This document shows positions 8,931 through 17,659 of a stretch of 64,000 bases of DNA, piece after piece. The notes under the pieces were generated by a model. The model had not been told where the DNA came from and searched no databases. It was given only the letters and a program-made list of their open reading frames with translations. Each line of letters opens with the position of its first letter. The first letter of the stretch is position 1. Location: the NCBI RefSeq assembly GCF_001579845.1, contig NZ_CP007440.1, positions 8,020,029 to 8,084,028 of the forward strand, written 5' to 3'. Source of the stretch: Rhodoplanes sp. Z2-YC6860. GTDB taxonomy: Bacteria; Pseudomonadota; Alphaproteobacteria; Rhizobiales; Xanthobacteraceae. The position numbers and the translations under genes are program-made.

Positions 8931-10075
8931 TGGAATTGCTCAACCGGGCACTCCGCCGCCCCAGCGCGTCCAAGAATCCGTCCAAGAAATCTTCGAAGCC
9001 TGCGAACGGCAAGAAGAAGATCAATCTTGCGCTGCAAGGCGGAGGCGCCCACGGCGCCTTCACGTGGGGAGTGCTCGATGAGCTGTTGAGCGACGACCGC
9101 ATCGAGATCGAGGGCCTGTCCGGCACCTCGGCCGGTGCGGTCAACGCCGTGATGGTCGCCGACGGACTTGCCCGCGGCGGCCGCGAGGAAGCCAGAAAAC
9201 GCCTCGCCGACTTCTGGCGCGCGGCAAGCCGCGACGGCGACATGTCGAAGCTCAACCGCGCCATCTCGGAGCGGCTGTTCTCGCTGATCCCGATTGCCGT
9301 GACGCCGTTCCAGCCATGGTTCGACGCCATGTCGCGGATGCTGTCGCCCTACGACCTCAATCCGCTCAACATCAATCCGCTGAAGGACCTGATCGTCCGC
9401 TTTGTCGATTTCGACGCCGTGAAAAATAGCGGCATTCCCTTGTTCATCGCGGCGACCAATGTCCACACCGGCCGCCTGCGGGTGTTCCCGCGCGACAAGG
9501 TCAACGCCGAAGTCGTGATGGCGTCTGCCGCGCTGCCCTACGTGTTCCGCGCCGTCGAGATCGAAGGCGTGCCCTACTGGGATGGCGGCTACACGTCGAA
9601 TCCGCCGATCTATCCGTTCTTCCGGACCACCGAGACCGAGGACGTGCTGGTGGTGCAGATCAATCCGGTGGTGCGTGCGAGCGAGCCGCATTCGGCGCAG
9701 GAGATCATGAACCGCGTCAACGAGATCACGTTCAACGCCTCGCTGATCGCGGAGTATCGCGCCATCGAATTCGTGCGGCGGCTGATCGACGAGGGCGCGC
9801 TGAAGCGCGGCATGGGACCGGGCGAATACCGCCGCATCAATGTGCACCGGGTCGATCTCGGATTTATCGGACGCAAGCTGTCGGCGCAAAGCCGGCTCAA
9901 CACCGATTTCGATTTCTTCGAGATGCTGCATCGCGCCGGCACCCGCGCCGGCCGACGGTTCCTCGATCAGCATTTCGACGATATCGGCGTGCGCAGCACC
10001 ATCGACCTGCGCGAGCAGATGCGCGCCGAGCATGACGAGGAGATGCCGGCCGGCATCGATCGGCTGACGAAGTAA
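8930..10075 (+). CDS. Patatin-like phospholipase
   Basis: 381 residues with all patatin catalytic pieces: the oxyanion loop GGGAHG at residues 38-43, the nucleophile Ser in GTSAG at 65-69, and the catalytic Asp in DGGYTSNPP near 213. Patatins cleave acyl esters of membrane lipids by a Ser-Asp dyad. The first 30 residues are Lys/Ser-rich and not part of the fold. The ATG at 8930 shares a base with the bdhA stop (TAATG), so translation is probably coupled. This bdhA-patatin pairing hints at a role in polyhydroxybutyrate or storage-lipid turnover, which is inference. Confidence 0.9.
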   Translation: MELLNRALRRPSASKNPSKKSSKPANGKKKINLALQGGGAHGAFTWGVLDELLSDDRIEIEGLSGTSAGAVNAVMVADGLARGGREEARKRLADFWRAASRDGDMSKLNRAISERLFSLIPIAVTPFQPWFDAMSRMLSPYDLNPLNINPLKDLIVRFVDFDAVKNSGIPLFIAATNVHTGRLRVFPRDKVNAEVVMASAALPYVFRAVEIEGVPYWDGGYTSNPPIYPFFRTTETEDVLVVQINPVVRASEPHSAQEIMNRVNEITFNASLIAEYRAIEFVRRLIDEGALKRGMGPGEYRRINVHRVDLGFIGRKLSAQSRLNTDFDFFEMLHRAGTRAGRRFLDQHFDDIGVRSTIDLREQMRAEHDEEMPAGIDRLTK

Positions 10076-10104
10076 TCAGCTGCGCCTTGTGCTACGTTGG
10101 CGCG

Positions 10105-10659
10105 ATGGCATCGCCGCTTCTCTCTGCCACTGTCAAGTCCGCGCGGCTCGACATCGTCGAGGGCGACATCACCGGGCTTGCGCTCGATGCCATCGTCAAC
10201 GCGGCCAACACGTCGCTGCTCGGCGGCGGCGGAGTCGATGGCGCGATCCATCGCGCCGCAGGCCCGGCATTGCTCGCCGAGTGCCGCACGCTCAACGGCT
10301 GCAAGACCGGCCAGGCGAAAATCACGCGCGGCTACAAGCTGCCAGCCAAACATGTGATCCATACGGCCGGGCCGGTGTGGCACGGCGGCGGCAGCGGCGA
10401 GGACGACCTGCTGGCGTCGTGCTACCGCACGTCGCTGGGGCTGGCTTTCGAACACGAACTACGCTCGGTCGCGTTTCCGGCGATCTCGACCGGCGTCTAC
10501 GGTTTTCCGGCCGATCGTGCGGCGTTGATCGCAGTGAAGACCGTTGTGTCGGAGCTCAAGGCCGGAACGCGCCATGTCGAGCGCGTGGTGTTCTGCTGCT
10601 TCGGCAAGGCCTCGGCCAACCATCACGCCGAGGCGTTTGCCGAATTCAAGCTGACATGA
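10105..10659 (+). CDS. Macrodomain protein (O-acetyl-ADP-ribose deacetylase-like)
   Basis: 184 residues forming a single MacroD-type domain. It shows the ligand-binding motifs [21 protein letters not shown] (written here in two parts: [10 protein letters not shown], then [12 protein letters not shown]) and [13 protein letters not shown]. Such proteins hydrolyse O-acetyl-ADP-ribose or remove ADP-ribose from proteins in the cytoplasm. I place the start at MASPLL (10105); an in-frame ATG at 10087 is less likely. It lies 29 bases after the patatin stop and may be cotranscribed. Confidence 0.92.
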   Translation: MASPLLSATVKSARLDIVEGDITGLALDAIVNAANTSLLGGGGVDGAIHRAAGPALLAECRTLNGCKTGQAKITRGYKLPAKHVIHTAGPVWHGGGSGEDDLLASCYRTSLGLAFEHELRSVAFPAISTGVYGFPADRAALIAVKTVVSELKAGTRHVERVVFCCFGKASANHHAEAFAEFKLT

Positions 10660-10670
10660 ACGGCACTCTC

Positions 10671-10804
10671 GTGTCCCGGGCGCAACGCAGCACGAAGTGA
10701 TGCGTTGCAGACCCGGGACCCCGGTTTCTGTCTTTTCGCTGGGAGCAACCGGGGTCCCGCATCTGCGGTGCACCGCTTCGCGCTGCACCGCGTGCGGGAC
10801 ACAA
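10671..10804. repeat. Palindromic intergenic repeat, family B, copy 2
   Basis: Same plan as 1152-1306: GTGTCCCGGG at one end, GTGCGGGACAC at the other, and inner arms ACCCGGGACCCCGGTT and CAACCGGGGTCCCGC. It separates the convergent macrodomain and lactonase-like genes and could terminate both. Confidence 0.85.
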
Positions 10805-10808
10805 GCTG

Positions 10809-11606
10809 CTACACCTTCGGATCAACGTCCAAGCGAACAACCAAACCCGCCAGCGCCGATGACGCCGCCGGATAAAGCTTCATCACCGCTGGATCGTGCC
10901 CCGGCACGATGTGATTGCGCGACGAAGCGAGCCGCTTCAGCGTGTTGTAGCCCTCCAGCACCTCGCCGAGATGGTAGGTGGTCGGAAAGATCCGTCCCTC
11001 GTCGAGATGCGGATAGAGATGTACCGCATCGGCCGCGAGCATGACCCAACCGCGTTTCGTTTTCACGCGGATGCTTTGCAGGCCCATGGCGTGGCCGCCA
11101 ATGTGATGCAGCGTGATGCCCGGCGCAAGCTCGCTCGTGCCCTCATGAAACGTGATGCGGCCGGAGAACAGCTTCCGCACCATCGACACCACGTAGTCCT
11201 CTTCATAGGAAGAGCGGAGCTGCTTGTGGCACATGCAGCGGCCGGTGCAGTAGTTCATCTCCTTGTCCTGCACGTGATAGCGGGCGCGCGGGAACAGATC
11301 GACATTGCCGCAGTGATCGTAGTGCATGTGGCTGATGATGATGTCTTCGACCTTGTCGGGCTCGACGCCGAAACGCTTCAGCGCCTCGCCGACCGGCGTG
11401 ACGATGGTGCGACCGCGCTTGCTGCCGACCGGCTGGTCGAAGCCGGTGTCGACGATGAAGGTGCGCTTGTCGTTGCGGATCACCCAGACGAAATAGTCGA
11501 GCGGCTGCAGCACGTCGTGCGGATCGCCGCCGATGTAGTTGTCCGCGGCCTTGCGCTGATGCTCGGCGTAGCGGACGGCGAAAACCTCCCAGATATCGTC
11601 GCTCAT
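10809..11606 (-). CDS. Metallo-beta-lactamase-fold hydrolase, N-acyl-homoserine-lactonase-like
   Basis: 265 residues with the dizinc motif H93-x-H95-x-D97-H98 (SHMHYDHCGN), a later metal His in HIGGHAMG, an Asp in LAADAVH and a last His in VPGHDP. These are the positions expected of AiiA-type lactonases and related hydrolases. The cytoplasmic protein lacks a signal peptide. An extra Cys-rich patch (NYCTGRCMCH) is unusual. It may open lactone rings of quorum-sensing signals or of aromatic-catabolism lactones; the sequence does not decide which. The 3-hydroxyisobutyrate-dehydrogenase-like gene is upstream on the same strand. Confidence 0.82.
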   Translation of the reverse strand: MSDDIWEVFAVRYAEHQRKAADNYIGGDPHDVLQPLDYFVWVIRNDKRTFIVDTGFDQPVGSKRGRTIVTPVGEALKRFGVEPDKVEDIIISHMHYDHCGNVDLFPRARYHVQDKEMNYCTGRCMCHKQLRSSYEEDYVVSMVRKLFSGRITFHEGTSELAPGITLHHIGGHAMGLQSIRVKTKRGWVMLAADAVHLYPHLDEGRIFPTTYHLGEVLEGYNTLKRLASSRNHIVPGHDPAVMKLYPAASSALAGLVVRLDVDPKV

Positions 11607-11630
11607 GATTTTGCTTTCCCTCTATCCGCG

Positions 11631-11731
11631 GTCATTCCGGGGCGCGGATGAAGTCCGCGAACCCGGAATCCATAACCACTGCTGCGGAGTATGGATTCCG
11701 GGTCCGGCGCTTCGCGCCGTCCCGGAATGAC
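11631..11731. repeat. Palindromic intergenic repeat, family C, copy 1
   Basis: GTCATTCCGGGGCGCG at the left and GCGCCGTCCCGGAATGAC at the right, with GAACCCGGAATCCAT and ATGGATTCCGGGT as inner arms. Copies at 35328-35430 and 39446-39546. Confidence 0.85.
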
Positions 11732-11760
11732 TGTGGCAACAGTCTGCCACGTATGACTGC

Positions 11761-12657
11761 TCAAGCCTTCTTCGCCGCCCTCATCGTCACGCCTGCGCGC
11801 TTCTCGACGGTCTTGGCGAGCTCCGTGAAATCCGACTGCTCGCCGTTCTCTTTCATCGCCGTCTCCCACAGACTGCCGACCGCCTTGGCGACTTCGACCG
11901 GGATGCCGTAGTCCTCGGCCTCGGCCAGAAACAGCCGCACGTCCTTCACCATCAGCGCCATGCCGAAGCCGTAGTCGAAGGTGCCGGGCAGAACCGAGCG
12001 CGGAAACTTCTGGGTAGTCGCGGTGTTCATGCCGCTGCCGGCATTGATGACGTCGCACATCAGGCTCGGATCAAGGCCGGCCTTGACGCCCATCGCGATC
12101 GCTTCCGAACTCGCCGCCATGCCGGTGGCCGAGAGGAAATTGTTGGCGAGCTTCATGCTCTGCGCCATGCCGGGCTTGTCGCCGCAGTAGAACACCTTGC
12201 CGAACACTTCGAGCGCCGGACGGACCTGCTCGACCTCGTCTTTCGGCCCCGACGTCATGACGGCGAGTGTGCCCTTCTCGGCGCCGCCGACGCCGCCGCT
12301 CACCGGGCAATCGATCTGCACGATGTTGCGCGCTTTCAAAATCTCGGCGGTCTTCACCGCGGCGCGCGAGCCTGTGGTGGAGAGATCGATATAGCGGGCG
12401 ATGCGGTTGCCGCGTGTGAGCCCGTTCTCGCCGTTGACTACCTTCATGCCGATGTCGAGCGACGGCAGGCTCGTCATCACGGTCTCGACCCGGCTCGCGA
12501 CGTCGGCGGGCGAACTCGCCGCCTGCGCGCCGAGCGCCACGAGCTTGTCCATCGCCTCCTTGCGGGTGTCGAACACCGTGAGCTTGTGGCCGGCCTCGAC
12601 GAGGCGCCGGCTCATCGGGCCGCCCATGTTGCCGAGGCCGATGAATCCGATTTCCAT
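11761..12657 (-). CDS. NAD(P)-dependent oxidoreductase, 3-hydroxyisobutyrate dehydrogenase family
   Basis: 298 residues beginning MEIGFIGLGNMGGPMSRRL, the GxGxxG dinucleotide site of beta-hydroxyacid dehydrogenases. DCPVSGGVGGAEKGTL is the family's substrate-binding signature, and the catalytic Lys is in MKLANNF. Relatives oxidise 3-hydroxyisobutyrate, tartronate semialdehyde or similar hydroxy acids. The open frame begins at 12771, but the ATG at 12657 has GGGAGGA 7 bases upstream and matches the family's first residues. It is divergent from marR. Confidence 0.88.
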   Translation of the reverse strand: MEIGFIGLGNMGGPMSRRLVEAGHKLTVFDTRKEAMDKLVALGAQAASSPADVASRVETVMTSLPSLDIGMKVVNGENGLTRGNRIARYIDLSTTGSRAAVKTAEILKARNIVQIDCPVSGGVGGAEKGTLAVMTSGPKDEVEQVRPALEVFGKVFYCGDKPGMAQSMKLANNFLSATGMAASSEAIAMGVKAGLDPSLMCDVINAGSGMNTATTQKFPRSVLPGTFDYGFGMALMVKDVRLFLAEAEDYGIPVEVAKAVGSLWETAMKENGEQSDFTELAKTVEKRAGVTMRAAKKA

Positions 12658-12792
12658 TCCAAGTCCTCCCAAAGTGCTTTTGCGCGCCCTCCAGGCGCCG
12701 CGGCGCGGCGCACAGTGCCCGACCGCGGCACGGCCGTCACCCGGCCCGCGCCAGACCCGAAATTCCCGCATGGCAGAACCGCGGCCACCCGC

Positions 12793-12821
12793 TTGCAGAA
12801 ATGATAAGCAAGCTTATTATA
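12793..12821 (+). promoter_or_regulatory. marR promoter with operator palindrome in its spacer
   Basis: A sigma70-like promoter: TTGCAG at 12793-12798 and TATTAT at 12815-12820, spaced 16 bases. Between them lies a 6-bp inverted repeat with a 2-base centre, ATAAGC-AA-GCTTAT (12804-12817). A MarR dimer bound there would block RNA polymerase, giving autorepression. No transcript data; inferred from position and symmetry. Confidence 0.6.
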
Positions 12822-12833
12822 TCTCAGCATATC

Positions 12834-13319
12834 ATGATGAAACTTAGCAAAAACCGAGAAATCCTCTTTCTGATCAGCGACGTAGGCCGCTTATTGCGCA
12901 CCTATGCCGATCAGAAAGCCCGCCAATTCGGCATGACTCGGGCCCAATGGGCCGTCCTGCTCAAGCTCGAGCGGCACGAAGGCGCCAATCAGTCCGACCT
13001 CGCCGAGTTCCTGGAGATCCAGCCGATCACGCTGACCCGCCTGGTCGACCGGCTCTGCGACAACGGCCTGATCGAGCGCAGGCCCGACCCGGCCGACCGC
13101 CGCGCCAAGCTCCTTTACCTGACGCCGGCGGCGCGGCCGCTGATCGAAAAGATTTCCGCCGAGGTCGAAGTGCTGGCCGACGAAATCCTGGCCGGCACCG
13201 ATCCGCGGGCGATCGACTCCGTGATGTCGCAACTCGGCATCGCCCGTGAAAATTTGAAGCAGGCAATCGCGGGAAAGACCTCGCAAGAAGCGAACAAAGA
13301 CGTGAAGAAATATGGCTGA
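12834..13319 (+). CDS. MarR-family transcriptional regulator
   Basis: 161 residues with a winged helix (GMTRAQWAVLLKLERHEGANQSDLAE) and the MarR wing DPADRRAKLLYLT. It likely represses its own operon and is released by a small, often aromatic, ligand. I place the start at the ATG-ATG pair at 12834/12837; the frame opens at 12801 but those codons lie in the operator. There is no Shine-Dalgarno sequence, and the predicted transcript start is only a few bases upstream, so translation may be near-leaderless. The end overlaps emrA by 8 bases. Confidence 0.88.
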   Translation: MMKLSKNREILFLISDVGRLLRTYADQKARQFGMTRAQWAVLLKLERHEGANQSDLAEFLEIQPITLTRLVDRLCDNGLIERRPDPADRRAKLLYLTPAARPLIEKISAEVEVLADEILAGTDPRAIDSVMSQLGIARENLKQAIAGKTSQEANKDVKKYG

Positions 13320-14475
13320 GCCCACCCTCAAAGTCGTGACCGAGGCGCCGACGGCGCCCGACGCGAAACCCGACGCCGCGAAGGCGCCGGGCACAAGATT
13401 TTCGCGCAAGCGCATCCGCACCATTCTGCTGATCGTCGTGCCGCTGATCGTGCTCGCGATCGGCACGTTCATCTGGCTCGGCTCTGGCCGCTACATTTCC
13501 ACCGATAACGCCTATGTCGGCGCGCAGAAGGTGCTGATCACCCCGGACATCTCCGGCAAGGTGCTTCGCGTGATGGTGCGCGAAGGCCAGCACGTCAAGG
13601 CCGGCGATGAGCTGTTCGAGATCGATCCGCAGCCGTTTCAGCTCGCGCTGACGCAGGCGAAGGCCAAGCTCGAAACCGCCCGCGCCGACCACGCCAACCT
13701 GATCGCCAACATTCAGTCGCTCAATGAATTGGTCGACCTGGCGAAGCAGGCCGTCGCGCTGAAGCAGCGCGACGTCGACCGCAAGACGCAACTTGCGAAA
13801 ACCAATGCCGGCTCGCAAGCGGACCTCGACACCGCCCTGGCCGCGATGGTCACCGCGGAGCTGCAGTCGCAGCTTGCCGTCCAGCAGCGCAACACCACGC
13901 TGAACCAGTTGCTCGGCGATCCGAACCTGCCGCTGGAGAAATTCCCGGCCTATCAGCAGGCCCAGGCCGCACTCGACCAGGCCCAGCGCGACCTCAACCA
14001 CACCATGCTGCGCGCGCCGATCGACGGCATCGCGACGCAAGTCGACAACATCCAGCTTGGCCGTTTCGTGATGGCCAGCACGCCGGTGTTCTCGGTGGTC
14101 GACGACGCCGCGCCCTGGGTCGACGCCAACCCGAAGGAAACCGACATCACCAACCTGAAGATCGGCCAGCGCGCCCAGGTGATCGTCGACACGTTCCCGG
14201 ACCGCACCTTCTGGGGCACCGTCGCCGCGGTCGCTCCCGGCACCGGCTCGCAGTTCTCGATCCTGCCGGCGCAGAACGCCAGCGGCAACTGGGTCAAGGT
14301 GGTGCAGCGCGTTCCGGTGCGCATCCAGCTCGACCGCGATCCTGCGCTGCAGGGGCTGCGCGCCGGCATGAGCGTCACGGTCGACATCGACACCAAGTCG
14401 CTGCCCGCGGCGCCGCGCGCCGCCGCGGCGCAAGATTCGGCGCAGGAGCCGCAGAAGCAAGCCGCGAAACAATGA
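13312..14475 (+). CDS. emrA: HlyD/EmrA-type membrane fusion protein
   Basis: 387 residues with a short cytoplasmic N-terminus, one membrane segment (residues 38-55), a barrel-sandwich half (STDNAYVGAQKVLITPDISG), a long alpha-helical hairpin region around 110-220 (VALKQRDVDRKTQLAKTNAG) and a beta-barrel C-terminal part. This is the periplasmic adaptor of EmrAB-type tripartite efflux pumps linking the MFS pump to an outer membrane channel. The C-terminal Ala/Gln-rich tail is low complexity. It overlaps marR by 8 bases and emrB by 4, so one operon is clear. Confidence 0.93.
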   Translation: MAEPTLKVVTEAPTAPDAKPDAAKAPGTRFSRKRIRTILLIVVPLIVLAIGTFIWLGSGRYISTDNAYVGAQKVLITPDISGKVLRVMVREGQHVKAGDELFEIDPQPFQLALTQAKAKLETARADHANLIANIQSLNELVDLAKQAVALKQRDVDRKTQLAKTNAGSQADLDTALAAMVTAELQSQLAVQQRNTTLNQLLGDPNLPLEKFPAYQQAQAALDQAQRDLNHTMLRAPIDGIATQVDNIQLGRFVMASTPVFSVVDDAAPWVDANPKETDITNLKIGQRAQVIVDTFPDRTFWGTVAAVAPGTGSQFSILPAQNASGNWVKVVQRVPVRIQLDRDPALQGLRAGMSVTVDIDTKSLPAAPRAAAAQDSAQEPQKQAAKQ

Positions 14476-16013
14476 TCCGCGTTGCCACCAACATGTCGCC
14501 TACGGCGCGACGCACGATGCTGACGGTCTGCGCCATGACCGCCACCATCATGCAGGCGCTCGACACGACGGTGGCAAACGTCGCGCTGCCCTATATGCAG
14601 GGCAGCCTCTCGGCCTCGCTCGACCAGATCAACTGGGTGCTGACGTCCTACATCGTCGCCTCGGCCATCATGACGGCGCCAATCGGCTGGATGTCGGACC
14701 GGTTCGGGCGCAAACGCCTGTTCGTGATCTGCTCAGGAGGCTTCACGGTCGCGTCGCTCCTCTGCGCCATGTCGCAGGACATCGGCGCGATGGTGACGGC
14801 GCGGCTGCTGCAGGGCGCCTTCGGCGCCGCGCTGGTGCCGCTGTCGCAGTCCGTCATGCTCGACTCCTATCCGCCCGAACAGCGCGGCCAGGCCATGGCG
14901 ATCTGGGGCATGGGCGTGATGCTCGGCCCGATCATGGGCCCGACGCTGGGCGGCTTCCTGACCGATCAATACTCCTGGCACTGGGTGTTCCTGATCAACC
15001 TGCCGGTCGGCATCGTGACGGTGCTGGGCCTCATGGTGTTCATGGACGAGACCAAGAAGCAGGACCACCTGCGCTTCGACTGGTTCGGCTTCGTCGCACT
15101 CGCGATCGGCATCGGCGCGCTGCAGCTCGTCCTCGACCGCGGCGAACAGGTCGGCTGGTATGACGCGACCGAGATCGTCGTCGAGACCATCATCTCGGCG
15201 GCGGGCTTCTACTTCTTCTTCGCGCACTCGCTGACCACCGAAGAGCCGTTCGTGCGCTTCGAGATGTTCAAGGACCGCAACTTCGCGGCCGCCTGCCTTT
15301 TCATGTCGGTGATCGGCGTCGTCTTGTTCGGCGTCATGGCGCTGATCACCCCCTTCATGCAGAACCTGCTCGGCTATCCGATCATGACGGCGGGCTTCCT
15401 GCTCGGCGCCCGCGGCGTCGGCACGCTGATCTCGATGATGATGGTCGGCCGGCTGATGAAATTCGTCGAGCCGCGCACGCTGGTCGGCATCGGCCTCGCC
15501 ATCTCGGCCGTGACGCTCTACGAGATGATCAACTTCACCACCGACACCTCGGCCAGAACCATCGTGATCCTCGGCGTGATTCAGGGCGCTGGTCTCGGCC
15601 TCGTGTTCGTGCCGCTGTCGACGGTGGCCTTCACCAGCCTGCCCGGGCACCTGCGCACCAGCGGCACCGCGATGCTGACGCTCGTTCGCAACATCGGCAG
15701 CTCGGTCGGCATCTCCATGGTGATCGCGAATCTCACCAGCACCACGACGGTGATGCATGCGCGGCTGACTGAGCATGTCACGCCGTTCAACGACGCCTTG
15801 CAGCAGGCCGGCTCAATGCTCGATATGGCAACCGACCAGGGCCGCGCGCTGCTCGATACGATCGTCACCCAGCAGGCGACGATCATCTCCTACGACAACA
15901 CGTTCAAGCTGTTGATGATGCTGACGCTGGTGTCGTTGCCGCTGGTGCTTGCGATCGGCAAGGCACGGCCGAAGCCCGCGGGTGCGCCGGAAGAAGTGCA
16001 TGCGATGGATTGA
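14472..16013 (+). CDS. emrB: EmrB/QacA (DHA2) family MFS drug:H+ antiporter
   Basis: 513 residues with about 14 membrane segments. The DHA2 motifs are visible: DTTVANVALPYMQG in helix 1, GWMSDRFGRKRLF in the loop between helices 2 and 3, and the motif C region GMGVMLGPIMGPTLGG. With EmrA it exports hydrophobic compounds or aromatic acids across both membranes. The ATG overlaps the emrA stop (ATGA). No outer-membrane TolC-type gene follows. Regulation is expected through the MarR operator at 12804-12817. Confidence 0.95.
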   Translation: MIRVATNMSPTARRTMLTVCAMTATIMQALDTTVANVALPYMQGSLSASLDQINWVLTSYIVASAIMTAPIGWMSDRFGRKRLFVICSGGFTVASLLCAMSQDIGAMVTARLLQGAFGAALVPLSQSVMLDSYPPEQRGQAMAIWGMGVMLGPIMGPTLGGFLTDQYSWHWVFLINLPVGIVTVLGLMVFMDETKKQDHLRFDWFGFVALAIGIGALQLVLDRGEQVGWYDATEIVVETIISAAGFYFFFAHSLTTEEPFVRFEMFKDRNFAAACLFMSVIGVVLFGVMALITPFMQNLLGYPIMTAGFLLGARGVGTLISMMMVGRLMKFVEPRTLVGIGLAISAVTLYEMINFTTDTSARTIVILGVIQGAGLGLVFVPLSTVAFTSLPGHLRTSGTAMLTLVRNIGSSVGISMVIANLTSTTTVMHARLTEHVTPFNDALQQAGSMLDMATDQGRALLDTIVTQQATIISYDNTFKLLMMLTLVSLPLVLAIGKARPKPAGAPEEVHAMD

Positions 16014-16045
16014 GGCTCGCGCGCTAGTGGCACCGCTCTCTCCAC

Positions 16046-16133
16046 GTCATGGCCGGGCTCGTCCCGGCCATCTCGATAAGGGAGGCACGGTGCCCACCTA
16101 AGCGAGATGCGCGGGTCAAGCCCGCGCATGACG
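16046..16133. repeat. Palindromic intergenic repeat, family G, nuclease-free copy
   Basis: GTCATGGCCGGGCTCGTCC and GGCCATCTCGAT at one end, CGAGATGCGCGGGTC and GCCCGCGCATGAC at the other. Same plan as the inverted repeats that enclose the GIY-YIG gene at 17358-17645, but with only about 30 bases between arms. It separates the convergent emrB and CoA-transferase genes. Confidence 0.8.
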
Positions 16134-16166
16134 GCGGAGAATGGTTGGGCACGTTGCGTCAGTTTT

Positions 16167-17288
16167 CTACCGCTTGAACTCAGCCCTGATCTTGTCTGAG
16201 TGCTCGCCCACCCCCGGCACCGGCCCATACCGCCGCGGTGCGCCCTCGCGCTGCGCGGCGGGCGCGGGATAGGCCACCGGTCCATCCGGCGATCCCACCT
16301 CGATGCGGCGCAGGTGCGGATGATGGGCGAGCTCGCCGGGGCCGTTCACCCGCCCGAACGCGATGTCGGCCGCCGCGAGCTTGTCCTGCAGCGCCTCCAC
16401 ATCGAGCGCGCCAAAGGCGGCTGCGACCTTGCCGTCGGTTTCGGCCCGGCGCTTCACCCGTTCGATGTTGGTGCCGAAGTTCGGATCGGCAGCGAGCGCT
16501 TTGTCGCCCAGGACCTTTTCGGCGAGGATCCGCCACTCGCGATCGCTCTGGATCGAGATCAGGATGTCGGCGCCGTCCCTGGTCTTGAACACGCCATAGG
16601 GCGCGATCGACGTGTGGGCCAGGCCGATGCGCTTGGGCGGCGAGCCACCCTCATGCTGGAGAAGCGGCACCGTCATCCAGTCCGCCATGGCATCGAACAT
16701 CGACACCGAGATCGACGTGCCCTCGCCGGTGCGGCCGCGCGCGATCAGCGCTTCGAGAATGGCCTGATACGCGTTCATCCCGGACGCGATATCACAGACC
16801 GAGACACCGACCCGCGACGGCGCCTCGGGCCCGCCGGTGACGGAGGCAATGCCCGCTTCGGCCTGGATCAGCATGTCGTAGGCCTTGCGTTGCGCGTAAG
16901 GCCCGGTCTCGCCATAGCCCGACACCGAGCAGACGATCAGCTTCGGGTAGTCGCGGCGCAACCGCTCGACCGCGAAGCCGAGCTTCGCCACCGCGCCGGG
17001 CTTCAGGTTCTGGATGAACACATCGGCCTTGGCGAGCATGGCTTCGAGCAAGGCCTTGTCGTCATCCTTCGTGAGATCCATCACGATGGATTCCTTGCCG
17101 CGGTTGAGCCAGACGAAATAGCTCGACTGGCCCTTGGCCAGCGCGTCATAGCCGCGCGCGAAATCGCCCTCCGGCCGCTCGATCTTGATGACACGCGCGC
17201 CGGCATCGGCAAGCCGGCACGAGCACATCGGCGCGGCCACGGCCTGCTCCAGCGCCACGACGAGAATACCTTCGAGGGGAAGCGTCAT
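16167..17288 (-). CDS. Class III (CaiB/BaiF) CoA-transferase
   Basis: 373 residues starting MTLPLEGILVVALEQAVAAPM, typical of CaiB/BaiF enzymes that move CoA between acyl-CoA and a free acid through an aspartyl anhydride. The catalytic Asp is in VSVCDIASGMNAYQ near residue 165. CoA-binding features such as NLKPGAVAKLGF and the Gly-rich SVSGYGETGPYA are present. It lies downstream of the acyl-CoA dehydrogenase, MaoC and SDR genes on the same strand, so it probably activates the substrate for that set. The GIY-YIG element lies between it and the dehydrogenase. Confidence 0.9.
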   Translation of the reverse strand: MTLPLEGILVVALEQAVAAPMCSCRLADAGARVIKIERPEGDFARGYDALAKGQSSYFVWLNRGKESIVMDLTKDDDKALLEAMLAKADVFIQNLKPGAVAKLGFAVERLRRDYPKLIVCSVSGYGETGPYAQRKAYDMLIQAEAGIASVTGGPEAPSRVGVSVCDIASGMNAYQAILEALIARGRTGEGTSISVSMFDAMADWMTVPLLQHEGGSPPKRIGLAHTSIAPYGVFKTRDGADILISIQSDREWRILAEKVLGDKALAADPNFGTNIERVKRRAETDGKVAAAFGALDVEALQDKLAAADIAFGRVNGPGELAHHPHLRRIEVGSPDGPVAYPAPAAQREGAPRRYGPVPGVGEHSDKIRAEFKR

Positions 17289-17318
17289 AGTGTCCCCCGA
17301 TTCGCCACCCGCACCGCC

Positions 17319-17352
17319 GTCATCGCCGGGCTTGTCCCGGCGATCTCGATTA
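17319..17352. repeat. Left 34-bp inverted repeat of the GIY-YIG unit
   Basis: Starts GTCATCGCCGGGCTTGTCCC and ends GATCTCGATTA. All 34 bases are matched by the reverse complement of 17660-17693; the match stops exactly at both ends. The repeat itself contains the small palindrome CGCCGGG...CCCGGCG. Confidence 0.95.
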
Positions 17353-17357
17353 TTAGG

Positions 17358-17645
17358 CTAGACAATTTCGTCATAGAGATCGCGCCACCTGTCGTTCTTT
17401 TCAGCGATGAGTCGGGTCTTCCAAGACCGCGGCCAATGCTTGATGTTCTTCTCACGTTGAATGGCCTGATAGGCAGTGTCGTAAGCTTCGAAATGCACCA
17501 AGCGATCGATTTTGTATCGTTTGGTAAAACCCGCGACCAATCCATTTTTGTGCTCGTACGTGCGACGAACCAAGTCGTTGGTCACGCCAACGTAGATCGC
17601 GCCACCCGGTCTGCTTGCAAGAATGTACACGTAGAACTGTTGCAC
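17358..17645 (-). CDS. GIY-YIG nuclease domain protein inside inverted repeats
   Basis: 95 residues comprising a single GIY-YIG domain (UPF0213/YhbQ-like). The motifs are VYIL at 6-9 and YVG at 18-20, Arg27/28, His32 (EHKNG), the metal-binding Glu65 (REKNIKHW) and Asn84. Start is GTG at 17645. The stop lies 5 bases inside the left copy of a perfect 34-bp inverted repeat, and the start is 14 bases inside the right copy, so gene plus repeats form a 375-bp unit. Such domains make single DNA cuts in homing and repair nucleases. A role in moving or maintaining the repeat is inference. It sits between two genes of an acyl-CoA set. Confidence 0.93.
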   Translation of the reverse strand: MQQFYVYILASRPGGAIYVGVTNDLVRRTYEHKNGLVAGFTKRYKIDRLVHFEAYDTAYQAIQREKNIKHWPRSWKTRLIAEKNDRWRDLYDEIV

Positions 17646-17659
17646 ACACCGAGCATCGC

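Noticed and set aside
17358-17645. GIY-YIG gene as a homing endonuclease in an intron or intein
   Set aside because: It lies between genes, not inside a conserved coding sequence, and there is no group I intron structure or intein splice motif around it.
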